Shown here piece after piece: positions 34,060-46,153 of a stretch of 64,000 nucleotides of DNA (position 1 is the first letter of the stretch; every line of letters starts with the position of its first letter). A model generated the notes under the pieces. That model was not told where the DNA came from. It saw only the letters and a program-made list of their open reading frames with translations, and searched no databases. Position numbers and translations under genes: made by a program. Origin of the DNA: Pempheris klunzingeri (Eukaryota; Chordata; Actinopteri; Acropomatiformes; Pempheridae); contig NC_092013.1 of assembly GCF_042242105.1 (NCBI RefSeq), positions 1,952,001-2,016,000 of the forward strand. Direction: 5' to 3'.

Positions 34060-37000
34060 CTCACCGCCTTCACAATAAAAGCGTCTCCTCATGCGTTGAC
34101 GATGACTCGTGAATTCAGCAGTGAAACTATGATGAGAAATATCAGCTGCAGCAGTTATTAAACCACGGATGAGTTTTAACTATCACTTACATTTATTGCT
34201 TCAGATACAGAATGTCAGAAACACCTCCCTGGGAAGGTTTTTCATCTTTGTAGAGATCTGAACTGGAAGTTTTTCCTTGTAGGAGTTCAGTAATACAGTT
34301 GTGGATGGCTGAAGCTGAAAGTACACATGAAAGGTCAAAGTGAGGTCATGTGTCCTTGGAAGAAAGATGCTGGATTCATGATTAAAGACAAACATGAAAC
34401 AATAAAGTTTCCACTCAGCTGTGACTCCGCCTGCTTGGAAAAAGGTAAAGTGCAGCCACATGGAAGTGGACTGGTTCAGGTTCAGTCCCACCTGCTGCCC
34501 AGTGTGCCCCTCTTCTGGGGTTTTTACTGTTCAGGAGCTGCACACCTCGGCCTCCAGTCACGTCAGCTTTATTCACTGAGGCTTATATCTTTATATCTGT
34601 GCAGCACAACTGTCAGTTTGCAGGCCGCTGCACACAAATGCTAAAACACCAGAAGGCAACAGGTAATGAACAAAACTATCTATTATCCAAGAAATCCAAA
34701 ACTAATAATAAGAAGAAGCACAAACTCCAGGGTTACATGACCACAACGTGACAAGAAACAGTGGGAAGCACACAGGTGTTCAGAAAGAGAGAAGCTACAC
34801 ACACACCAACACACCTGAGTTTAAAATAAAGGAGAAACCTGAGAAAGAGCAGCAGAGGAGGGTGGATGCAGCTGGTGCTGTTAGTGCAGAGCAAGAAAAC
34901 TACAGCTGAACTTTGAGCTAAATTCAGGTGGTGGGGACAAACTACTGTAGGATATTAAATGAAAATCAGACCCTGAAGTGGCAGACACTCCCACCTTTGA
35001 TATTTCCTGACAGGTATCAGTCCCACACAATGGCTGCTGTGTTGCAACCTGCTGTTTGATTTGGAGAAGAGTCACTTCAGGTGCTTCTTAATAACCACCT
35101 GCACTTCTGACAGCTGAAAGCTCCTGAAACAACAAAGACACTTGCATGAGAAATATCAGCTCCATGTTGCTCAACCTCTTCTGTTATTCCACTATCAATT
35201 ACAGTTCGTGAGAGTTGCTTCAGGCGCAGAATCTCGGAAAAACCACCCCCACACACGCACAGTTACGGGTACATGTGTTCTTTCTCAGTGGGAACTTCCC
35301 ACTGACACTATCGTTACTGAAGAACACTAACCTGACCTTAACATCACCAAACACAGAATGTTTTATCTGTAGCAACATCATAAACAAAATGTCCCCATGG
35401 CACACTGCGTGCCCATTACTGTGTACATGTCCAAAGAGCGTGACGGCTCTCACAGTTTCATTCGTGCTTTATTACCGTAAGAAGGGGGGGCGATGCTCAC
35501 CTGAGATCACCAGGAAGTTTATCTGAAATGTGGTTTGGCCCGAGATGACTGAGTGATTTACAAACTAGCAGCAGAACTTGAAAGTCCGGCTCTATAAGTA
35601 ACTATAAGGCAGAGTAAAGATTAAAAAAAGGTCTGTGATGTGACTGAACTTGTTGGACGTATTTTATTGCAAAGTTCAGGCTTATGTATTTTACAAATAA
35701 AAACTGAAAGACAAGCCTGAGGTGCTGCCAAAAACTGTGTAGATCAGCACCGATATAAATGATTTATACTTACAGGTGACTCAAAAAAGCCTGAAACTGG
35801 GCCCACAGGCAGGACTTTGTTCATCCCTCATCACGAAGCAGTTAAAAAGGCAACATCTGACCATCTGTCAGTGCACACTGACCGTGAATTACTAAAAAAA
35901 AGTCATCATCACCTCAGACAACTGGGAAGTTGTCATGTCGGCAGGATGAGACATATGAAACCTGTCATGTTCTGCTCAGTCTACATTAGAGGGAATGTCT
36001 CCTCCCTTTGGGTTCCTGCGTAGAAGGCGATCGGACAGCTGATATACTGGCTGACCAATTCAAGCTAATCCATACTGTGATCCCGATGAGGAGATTCAAA
36101 CAATAATGAAGAGTTGTACACAAAACTGGCAGAGAAACTGGGACTTGATTGACGCAGGAAGACATTTAACAGTATTCAAAAACATGTTGGTGGAGGACGT
36201 GGAGAGAAAGGTTTTACTATCATTAGGTTCAAATCAAACACTACACAGAATAGGCAAACACCCAGCGCATGAGCACACGAACTGGAGTGAGGAGGAGAGG
36301 TGAGAGCGTGAGAGAGCACTGCTGCATGGTCAGAGACTGCAGGCAGGACAGGTGAGAAACATGAGCGACAGAAAACTCCACAAACAACCTGCACAGACGT
36401 GTGTGTACTGTTCACCCATCAGTTCAGTTAGAGGAGGAAAGACAAGCAAGGGAAGCTGCTGTTAATGAAGGTGCCAGTGTGTCTACTGCATCATCCAGGA
36501 CAACACCAAGACCTGCAGCCCAGAGCTCCATGACCCCAGTAAAACTAAATAATTTAAAATTAATAAAGCAATATAAACAATAAATATTCTATATAATGAG
36601 TTTTTTACATTAGTAATTCATTTTACACATAATTTGGTAATAAATTTATTGAAGCAACAAAAAAATCTTTGCTCCACTTGGGAGCCGAAAAAAAAGAGAT
36701 GACTATCAGCTAGAAGAGACACCATGGAGAGCATGTAGCACGTCAGCGTGATCATATCTTTTTAAAGGAAGTCTTAGTTCTGCCCTCAGGCCGCCGCTAT
36801 TATGTGCTGGCACGAAAATAAAAAAAAAATAAGCACCCTGTGTTCCTGCAGGCTACTTCACATGTGCTGTAGCTTCCCATTGATCCGGTCTGTCGCTGGT
36901 GTGTTATCACTGCGCTTTTGTTTGTGACATTGTGATGTGCTCTGTTTATTTTATTCTACTGTTCTATGTTACTCTGTTTGTTCCTCTTTATTCCAGTTTT

Positions 37001-38906
37001 TTTTTGCCTTTATGCCTTTTGCCTTGTTGAAACCTGCGGCCCAGATAAACTTGCCTCCTTGAACAACTGACAATCCACGAAAACACGTTTTTTGATTTGA
37101 AAGGTTTTAATTCTGGACCCGACATGTCTTTGGCAGCTATGGGCGCTTGTGCATATGGAACTGTGATGGGTCTATGGGTTTACCTGAAGCAGCCGTCTTC
37201 TGTTCTGGTGCCTTGCTGGTGTGTCAGATCAGTGGGAAGGAGGTGAGACTGTTGGCGGGAACGTGTGTCAAGTATCAACCATTAAAACAGCCGAAAGAAA
37301 AATAACACACAACTAGATTATCGGCCTTTTTAGTGCCTTTTTTCAAGACTTTTTGACTTCAGAGTTTTTCCCCAGATAATAATAATAAGTTGCTGGTGGA
37401 GGTTCCAGTCCTGTGTCCAGCTCCGGGGTCTTTACCCTCAACACGAAACAGCTTTAAAATAGAAAGAAAACTGCTGTCTGTTTATTTCAGCAGATGAACA
37501 TTAATGTTGCCTCCCCTGGGAGTTTCCTCTGTCCTGCCAAGTTTAACTAGTTTTTAGTTTTGCTTTAAATGTTAAACTTACTGCAGTGACGTTACTGTGA
37601 CCATGGAAACGTTTACAGGGACAAAAAGCAGGCTCACTTTGTATCTTTAAAGAAACACACAACACACAGTAAAGAAAATCACCCTAAGAGTCCATAGTGG
37701 AAAAGATTAGTTGGTGAAAACACTGTTCAAATTTTGCGCTACTGACTGAGATGTCTGAGCAAGAAGGTCAAAGGTCAAAGGTCAGGGCACAACGTTGTGT
37801 CTGCTCATTTCATGGAGAGTTTGGACTTTGTGAGAGCCGCTGCTGTATTTTGCATCAGTCTGCGTTCTTTCCCTCCTCCTGCTACTTTAACTTCAGCTAA
37901 ACACGAGGAAAAAAAGGCAGGTTGAATCATCACGGAGTCCATAAAACATTATCGTTTAATGTTTGTCATTAATCATGAATCCACAACACAGCAGTTTGTT
38001 TAGTGAGTAGGAAAAAAGAAACGTGAGTATTTACATCTACTGTCATACACGTCACAGTTTATACCCATGCTAACACAATAAAGACTTTTTATATACAAGA
38101 AATACTTATTAGCATCATTGTACAAAGGAATACCGTCATAGTTCTCACTATCTGGATTTGTCATTGATGCAAAATACACAAAATAATAATAATAATAATA
38201 ATAACAAACCTCCGCTCAGCTGCCCTGAAATAATCCGAATAATTAGACAAAAGGAGCTTGTATTGTTTGCTGTTGTCTAGGTTTAAAAACAGTTTTACAT
38301 CAGAAAGTACAAGGCAAGACAATCACAATCTACATGTTTACAAGGTTTGCCCTTTATCGTCAGTATAAATACACACTCGGCTCGTTTATGTACACAGAAA
38401 TCAACCCGTCTCCTCTGACCGCTGACCACCGGCTCTCCCTTCACTCTCCTCCTCCTCTTTTTGTTTTATCCATGACAGCGTTACAAAAAAACAAACAAGT
38501 GTGTTCAGTGGTTTTAGTGTCACATCGTGCTCAGTGCCGGTCCAGCCACGTGCATCGCTGCGTGAGAAATGTGTTTTCAGATCGTTCACAAAGTTAAGCT
38601 GTGGTAGTTTGGCCCCTGTTTCCTCCTCTACTCACTTCTCCTCGTGTTCAGCGTTAAGAAATGTTTCTTTTGTCACTTTTATAAAGGACCAGATTTTCTC
38701 TGCTGACTCAAACGTGTTCATTCTGTTTCTTTTAGAAAAACGACTCAGTAACAAAAGTACAAAACAGAAAAGAATCCAAATTAGACACTAAATAAAAAAC
38801 TATCTCTGATCATGAATGGGCTTTGCATAGGTTTTTTTCTTCTCATTTTAAAGCCGTGAAAAATCTATCAGCAATTGTTGAGGTTTGGATAATTACCCAT
38901 CAGCTG

Positions 38907-39212
38907 CACTCAGTGTCTAGTTTATCACCAGTATCATCTTTATTATTATTCTTATTATTAGAGTCCGCAGAGCTAAAAGGACGCCAGTTCAACAGTCCAT
39001 CACAGTTTGAGCTGAAACAGTCATACAGAGCTGCTGATCTGCCAGAATGGTCATGTTATACTGACAGGTGTTTCTATTATTTTGTCCACCTCATGCATAT
39101 CAGTGAGTGTTGGCTGAATAACAGAAATATCACTCTGAAACCAAAACCTGGGTTATTACTTCACGAAGGAGGACTACTGCATTACTTTTCCTAACAAACT
39201 GGACACTGAGTG
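38907..39212. mobile_element. MITE-like element with CACTCAGTGTC ends
   Basis: Left CACTCAGTGTCTAGTTTATC and right AACAAACTGGACACTGAGTG are inverted repeats. The interior GACAGGTGTTTCTATTATTT block also occurs near 2810 in the first copy of this family. Confidence 0.65.
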
Positions 39213-41680
39213 TTTTTATCTCCAGTGGGATATTTTGGCCAAACTGTTCTTTCACAAAGCTCACACTGATGTCACAGCACAGGCTGAGGTGCTTTCTGTG
39301 ACCCCCCCCTCTGACCCGTGAGCCGAGCAGCATCACGAGTGCTTGTGTTCTTTACGTAGCTCGTCTGTGGGACCATCTCTGTTTCCCAACAGCACAATCA
39401 ACGCCGCAGTGTAGAAGTCTAATTATACAAAACAATCTGAATCAAACCTGCCAGAAATTCATGTCGTAACATGTGATGAGTGGATTTACCTTCAGACCGC
39501 AGGAGGAAATGTGATTCTCTGTCAGTGTACAAACTTTGTCCATTTAAAGCAGAAATAAAACAGGAATAATAAATCACAGCACCCGCCGTCAGAGACAAGT
39601 TTCTCTAAGCACAATGAAGATGAATCATTTTCACTCCTCTGACGCAGACTTAAACCTTTTTGCTCCTCTGAAAGATCAAAACTTCATGATGTTACATGAT
39701 TAACTGAATGGCAGAAACATGCAGCATTGTAGAGAAGTGAATGAATGCAGTGCGTCAAGCTCAAGGTGTGTTTCATTTTAATAAACTGGCAAACTGCGTC
39801 TCTCCATTTCATCAACACCATGAGAAAATAATTCAACATTTAGCAGAAGCTGTGTTCCTCTGAATTCTATTAGTTTTAATGGCTTCAACGTCTCTTATCT
39901 GTGGTTGAGAGCTTTTATGCATCAAAGTCCAGCGGCCCATTGACTCACAATCAGCCAGTGCCTCACTGCAGCACGTCCACACGTCTGTTACTGCAACAAC
40001 ACCGAATCAGTTTACAGCTTTCAGCCGTATGTTTGAGTTTTGACCAGAAGAAAACCAGCAGCACACACCGAGCACAAACCTCGAGCCGGAGCGCATCACC
40101 TGCACCGAATCAATTCACCACAACAACCCCGATCCAGCTCTGAGGCAAAGAGGACGAGTCGCGTCAGTAAAATACTGAAACAAATATATATTTGTGAATT
40201 TAGAGTTCATGTGGAAGCTGCAGATCCACGAAGCTCCGACAACAACCACCACAAAAAAACACATTTTATGGTGAAAAATCCAGACAAAAGAACAAAGTTT
40301 GTCCTGAAATAAAAGCTTAAATTGCAGCCGATATGTCGCATGATGGCTGCGTCCCATTTAGAGCCAGCATGCTCACTAGCAGAACCCAGAAGCTGAATGG
40401 AATGCAGCCATGGTTAATCCTAATTTTCCTCTATGTCAGTGCTGTGGATGTTGTCCATCCTGCTAATGAGCTGTCAGTCACACAGGGGAGAGCAGTTTTC
40501 TGTTTCTGTTTTCTGTCTTTGGGCGCCTCACAGCTAACGGGCATTCGAGGCAGGAAGTCAAGATAATATTGAAATAAAATGAAAATAAACAAGCAAACAT
40601 GGTAAAACTGTTACTGAGGACATTTACAGGAGCTGAACCGAACAGATTGAATGGACAAGACCACTGTTTCTTATGTTTTCTTCTCTGAACACTTTGTGAC
40701 TAACGGCTCCTACTTAAGATGTAAATCTTTAAAAACACCTCAAAAATATACAATTCAAGTTTTTTTTCTTAAAAAAAAGGTTTGGCTGATTTAAAAAGTT
40801 ATCCTAAGTCAGTTGGTCAGCGTAGTTTTTAGCACATCTGGCTGAAACTGGAGGAAATAGTGCATTTAGGGTCTATTTTCAGTGGCGGATTGATCCACAT
40901 CTGGTGTTCAAAACAGTGCGTAAAGAAACAGAGCATCACCAACTTTGTCATTTCACATCCTATAAGTTAAAGTAGAAACTGTTCCCTTTGAGACTTTGTG
41001 ATTCACGTCTGTGCACATAAATAAATGTGTCTAAACATGCTGCTCTTACAAAGGTTACAGGTCACCGTGTGCGTCTCTGCTTATAGAGAGAAGGTGATCC
41101 GGCATCAGGCAGAATACAGCGAGCGTCTTAAATGGCTGCAGCAGAAACACGGCATGGTCGTATCGAAGCTAAAGCAGGTGAGCTAACAGCTGTTCACAGG
41201 CCACAGGAGAGCAGGGATTCATTAGGTGGATTACAGGACGACGGTATGTACATAATCTGAGCTGGTGGCTACAAGTGAAACAAAAAACAAACAAAATACA
41301 AAAGTTTTATCCTTCACAGTACTTTTACACCACGATCACCCGGATTAACCCTTGTAGATTCAACATCCTCGATGATTCGAGCTTTCTGCATCCTAAACTA
41401 TAAAGACATCAGTTCTCCAGTGCCTCCACTAGTTTACCTTTGTGGATCAACTTTTGACGAATGAACATGCGTACAAAACAGTTTCCGGATTAAAAAATGT
41501 CACAGTTCGTTACTTCCATAAAAAAATGGCAAAAGTGTATATTTACTATAGTTAATATTCTCTATAAATGTCTGCCATCTAGCGCCTCCTTCCCTCGAAC
41601 ACCTCCTCAGCTGAAAAACAAAAAAGATCAAAAAGCCTTTTTAACATCTCAGGCTTAAATACAATTATTATTGGACCTGT

Positions 41681-41810
<130 letters not shown>

Positions 41811-42787
41811 CGTCCTCACGTCATCCTCCAGCAGCTACTAACGGCTCAGGACGCCAGTCATCTTGCATATTTCTCCACAGGTTTCACCGCCAACCGAAAG
41901 CATTAAAGGATTAAATATAAATTCTATTTCTTCACTTCTATGTTACATTTGTCTACACTCTGATTCTCGTGTTGGGAAATCTAAAAACTGGTCGGCCGTT
42001 GTTGTTCCAGCAGTTTGTCTGACGGATAACATGAAGGTGGGAGGATTTAGGTTCCCGTTCACAGTCTTGATGTGTTGTCTGATTGGTTTTTGTTCAGAGA
42101 GATCCTCACTTTGTCCTCACATTACAGCTAAATAATCCCAACCTGCAGCACAGCCTCCTATAATTCTTCTTATAATTCTGCATTTATAAAAAATATGTAG
42201 AGATAATAATTATTAAATGTTTTGGTGCTCTTTTGCTTTGTTAAAGTGCTGCTTGTTTAAATATCTTCAGTTATTTATTTATCTAAAACTTAAAATCTTT
42301 AACCTTCTGAATGATAATATTAAATTACAGTTAACAATGAAAATAAAATCAATAACTAATGTGATGCATATCTGTGCAACTTCAATACAGGTGTGACAGA
42401 ATTTAGAATTTCTGTATTTGTGGAATTTATCATGATGGATTTAGTGAAAAACATGATTAGATGGTGTCTATTTTAAATGTATCCGAACAAATCAGGTCTG
42501 ATGTGCTCATGTGGTGACACGAGAAAGGTCATTTGGTTAAAGGATGCTGAAAGCTGGGACAGAGAGCCTGCTGAGGGTGACAGAGCAGATCTTTTCCACC
42601 TTTTACCTTCACAGATTAGTTTGGTTATTGGACGAGGACGACGGAGGGGGAATCTGTTTCTCTCAGCATCACTTTATCACTCACTTCCAGTTCGGCTCCT
42701 GCTTCCACGTCTTTCTCATCGTTTCTCTCTTTGACGAGAGTTTATTTTCTGTTCGTCACAAGTTTCTACAGATCCTCCGATGGCGCC

Positions 42788-43483
42788 CTACTCCTCACTG
42801 ATGCCGTGCTCCCACGCCACCTTTGCTTGCTCTTCCTTGGTTGCTGCGATTATGGGCTGGGAAATCTTGCGTGGCATGGGCCTGGGTGCAGGAGGTGGGG
42901 GTGCGGACTGGGTGTTCAGGGGGTCTTCTTCAGGGATACACCCCTCTCTGAGGTAGGGTTTGGGGGGCAGGGCTGGAGGAGGCTCATGGAGGTGGTAAAG
43001 CGGTGGGTGGTGGGGGATGTAGTGTGGGTGGAAGTGAGGGTGGTAGTAGTGGTGGTGTTGGGGGTGCGACAGCCCATCCTGCTGCTGTGGTTGTTGTGGA
43101 GCTCCGGTAGAGGCCGAACCCGGAGCCTGGGGCTGGATTTGGGCCCCCGCCTGGGCTGGGGCGACACCTCCCGGGGCGGAGTGGCTGCGGCAGGGTGGGG
43201 GTTTGACTCCGTCCAGGACTTCAGGCTCGGAGACGCTGTACCTGACGGGCTGGTAAGGCGAGTCAAGGTCTTCCTGGTCGGTGGTCCAGGCCTGGCTGCT
43301 GGGGACGGACTCCAGGGTGTCTGTGCGGCTGGCCGGGGGGTCGGAGGAGGAGGCGGTGCCGCCAAAGTTGCTCTCACTGAGGGAGGAGACTCCAGAGCTG
43401 GCGCTGCCTGACAAGGTGGAGTTACTGCCATCCAGGATGGACTGCGGACTGGTGGGCGAGGCAGGTATAGGATGCAGGGGAGA
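42788..43483 (-). CDS. dock3: dock3 terminal exon w31 and stop
   Basis: 231 codons plus TAG. Starts SPLHPIPASPTSPQS, then the Ser-rich NSTLSGSASSGVSSLSESNF block, a Gln/Pro stretch, a histidine-rich tract (about residues 152-178 of the exon), PPALPPKPY and the conserved end KEEQAKVAWEHG. The long open frames overlapping it in other frames are GC-rich shadows. Confidence 0.95.
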   Translation of the reverse strand, partial: SPLHPIPASPTSPQSILDGSNSTLSGSASSGVSSLSESNFGGTASSSDPPASRTDTLESVPSSQAWTTDQEDLDSPYQPVRYSVSEPEVLDGVKPPPCRSHSAPGGVAPAQAGAQIQPQAPGSASTGAPQQPQQQDGLSHPQHHHYYHPHFHPHYIPHHPPLYHLHEPPPALPPKPYLREGCIPEEDPLNTQSAPPPPAPRPMPRKISQPIIAATKEEQAKVAWEHGISEE

Positions 43484-46099
43484 CTGCAGAGGGTAGGGGG
43501 GCACAGAGAGGCAGGTACAGAGTTAGCACTGACAGCTATCTGAAAATAATATTTTAAATTTGGACACAAGCAGCTCGTGGTGCAAAACTGAGAACAAGAA
43601 GCTCCCATAAAGATTCTCGTGAACACGCTCAGGACAGGTGTGGTCACAGTCAGACACGTCAAAGAAAAGGACCCAATGAAACCTCCACACAGTTTATAAT
43701 ACACTAAAACACTATGAGAATAAAATTCAGTTTTTATCTAAAGGACCAGTGTGAAGGATTTAACAGCATCTAAGGGTAAAGTTGCTGAAACCTGTAGAAG
43801 AACTACGGCGGCTGACATGAAAACACAAATGTTCAGTGTTTGGTTTGTCCACTCTGGGCCACTGTAGAAATGACAAGGCTCATTCTAAGGTACCAAAAAC
43901 ACAATAATTCTTATTTCCAGATGATTAAACACCATTGAAAACATTTTTACTAACATCATATTCCATTTCTGCCAAAATATCCCTCTAAATCCTACAGACT
44001 GGTCCTTTAACAGCGTTTAAAAAGGTTGCACAGAAAAACGACAGGATGAACTGAATAAGTCAAATGTTTTTGTTTAGGAATCGTTTAGGAATTGACCACA
44101 TGGAGGTTAGAAAAGTACAGGAGGAGTAAAAACTAAGAATAAAACTAGAAAAGGGACAGAAAGCAGGAAAACAAAGAAGATGACATTTTCTTCCATGAGA
44201 AGTAAAAACCAAAGTGGGAAACAAACAGACACTTGGGACGTTTCCTTTGCTGATTTCGGGTCGATTTGTTTCTCTTTAATCTTTGTTACAGTCTCAAACA
44301 GCTCCTGAAATCTCACAGATTATTTTCCACTCAGTTTTGAAACCTTTTAAAACCTCAATGAGCAGAAAAGGAAAATGTTGGATTTGCAGAAGCACGCAGA
44401 GACAGATAACGGTGGTAAAGTCTTTCTCTGGATGGCTGCTTGTTGTAAATGCGCTGCCACATCACATTCAGTCTGTTACTTTTCTATCCTAAGAGCTGTA
44501 GTTTGTGATGTGACTTTAAATGAAGAAAAGCCCCCTTCTGGCACAAAACGCTTCATTTAAAGTCATCGTGCAGACGCAGGGATGAAGACATACGATGTGG
44601 AGACGCTTAGCGAGGCTACAACTTCCCTGACTGTGGTACAAAAACATAAAGACACAAAGAAATGCACACACGTACTAATGTGCCTTTCTTGGGGAGAGCT
44701 AAAAGACAGACAGACAGACAGACAGACAATCATCCAGACCAACAGCAGGAGTGAGGAGCAGGAGGAGGAGGAGGAAGAGGAGGAGGAGGAGGGTACCTTT
44801 CTTAAGGAGCGCGCAGGGAGAGCTGGAGGGAGGTCGCTGACCTGGTGGTGGAAAGCATCAAAGTGCATCGACAGGTGTTGCCCTACAGGGGGAGACACAG
44901 CAGGACTGACTGAGAGAGGTGCACTCATACCTCAGACCAGAGAAGAAGAAGAGGAGGAGGAGGAGGAGGAGGAGGAGGAGGAGGAGGAGGTGAGAGAGGA
45001 AGAGAAGAAAGAGAGAAAGAGAGAGTGAGGTAGAAGTGGGCAGGAGGAGGACTGGGAGGAAGGCAGGGAGGTGGAGGAGTGTGTGTGTGGGAGGAGGTGC
45101 TTCTTTCAAAGAGCCTCTGAATTCCAGATTTTGAGGATTTATTTACAAACCGTGATGATCAGATGGCCTGTGTAGACAAACTGAGCGGTTAAAGGGTCAG
45201 TTCAGCCAAATCAAACACTTTCTCTTTGACCAGTTGTGGACGCATGCAGACAGTTTTGATCCGATCAACCTCTGTTTACTGTTCGTGTGTGACTGGATGA
45301 CCCTTCATGTGCTCAAAGCTTTGACACAGTGTACTGTGGGGCACTTAATGAGTATCTATCTACTTCTGTTCTTGTGGCTGACTGGGGGCATGTGGTCGGG
45401 AGGAGCAGTGAGGTTTTCACTCTGTCTGGAGGTGTCGATGTGGAGGAGTGGGTGGGAAGAGATGGAGCGGCACCGGCCGCTGCAAACCACCGATCTATCT
45501 GACGCCAAATCACACAACGTCCACATACAGTAGATGCAGGGAACCATAACACAGGGAAGCAGCCATGACACAGAGAACAACCTGCACATGCCAGACAATC
45601 ATGTCTCAGTCCAGTAACCGGTCAAACATAGAGACCACAGATGATGAGGAGCTACAACTGCTGCATTAGATGCTATAAGATAATTAATTATCAGCTTTTT
45701 GGATCAGGGGAGCTGATAGTGATGATCCACACACTCCTGTGTGAGCAGTGGGAGTGGTTAAAGATTTAAGAATGACCAAAGTTAATCCTGATCTAGTCTA
45801 AAAAAAAAGAAGTAAAGAAATGATGTGAGCCGAGGTTCATACCAGAGGAACAACAACAGGGACATTTCTGACAGGACAACACACGAAAAACAGCAGCAAA
45901 CACCACAAACACACTCAGACACACCTAGGTGGAGCCACACACACACTCACATGATGCACTAAGAAATACACACACACACATACAAACATGCAGTCATATA
46001 CACACACATCCTCAAAACACAGTTAACACACACAAAGCAAAGAGAACATGCAGGTGAGTCAGACAGAAAACACACACACAAAAATACACATAAATATGT

Positions 46100-46153
<54 letters not shown>

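Larger units (their letters stand above)
30382..35114. repeat. Segmental duplication block, copy B
   Basis: About 4.73 kb, partner of 3037-7755. The right edge is at CTTCTGACAGC, after which the sequences differ (GCATCTTATT in copy A, TGAAAGCTCC here). Confidence 0.93.

Noticed and set aside
42731..43411. 226-codon plus-strand frame opposite the dock3 last exon
   Set aside because: Antisense shadow of a GC-rich exon with low-complexity Gly/Val composition and no domain.
42916..43704. Long proline- and threonine-rich minus-strand frame overlapping the dock3 last exon
   Set aside because: It is a +1 shadow of the GC-rich terminal exon; the dock3 frame is supported by family conservation and the stop.
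45313..45598. Possible extra dock3 exon between w29 and w30
   Set aside because: Open frames exist on the minus strand, but I could not find an acceptor and donor pair in phase 1/1, and the sequence does not resemble DOCK3.
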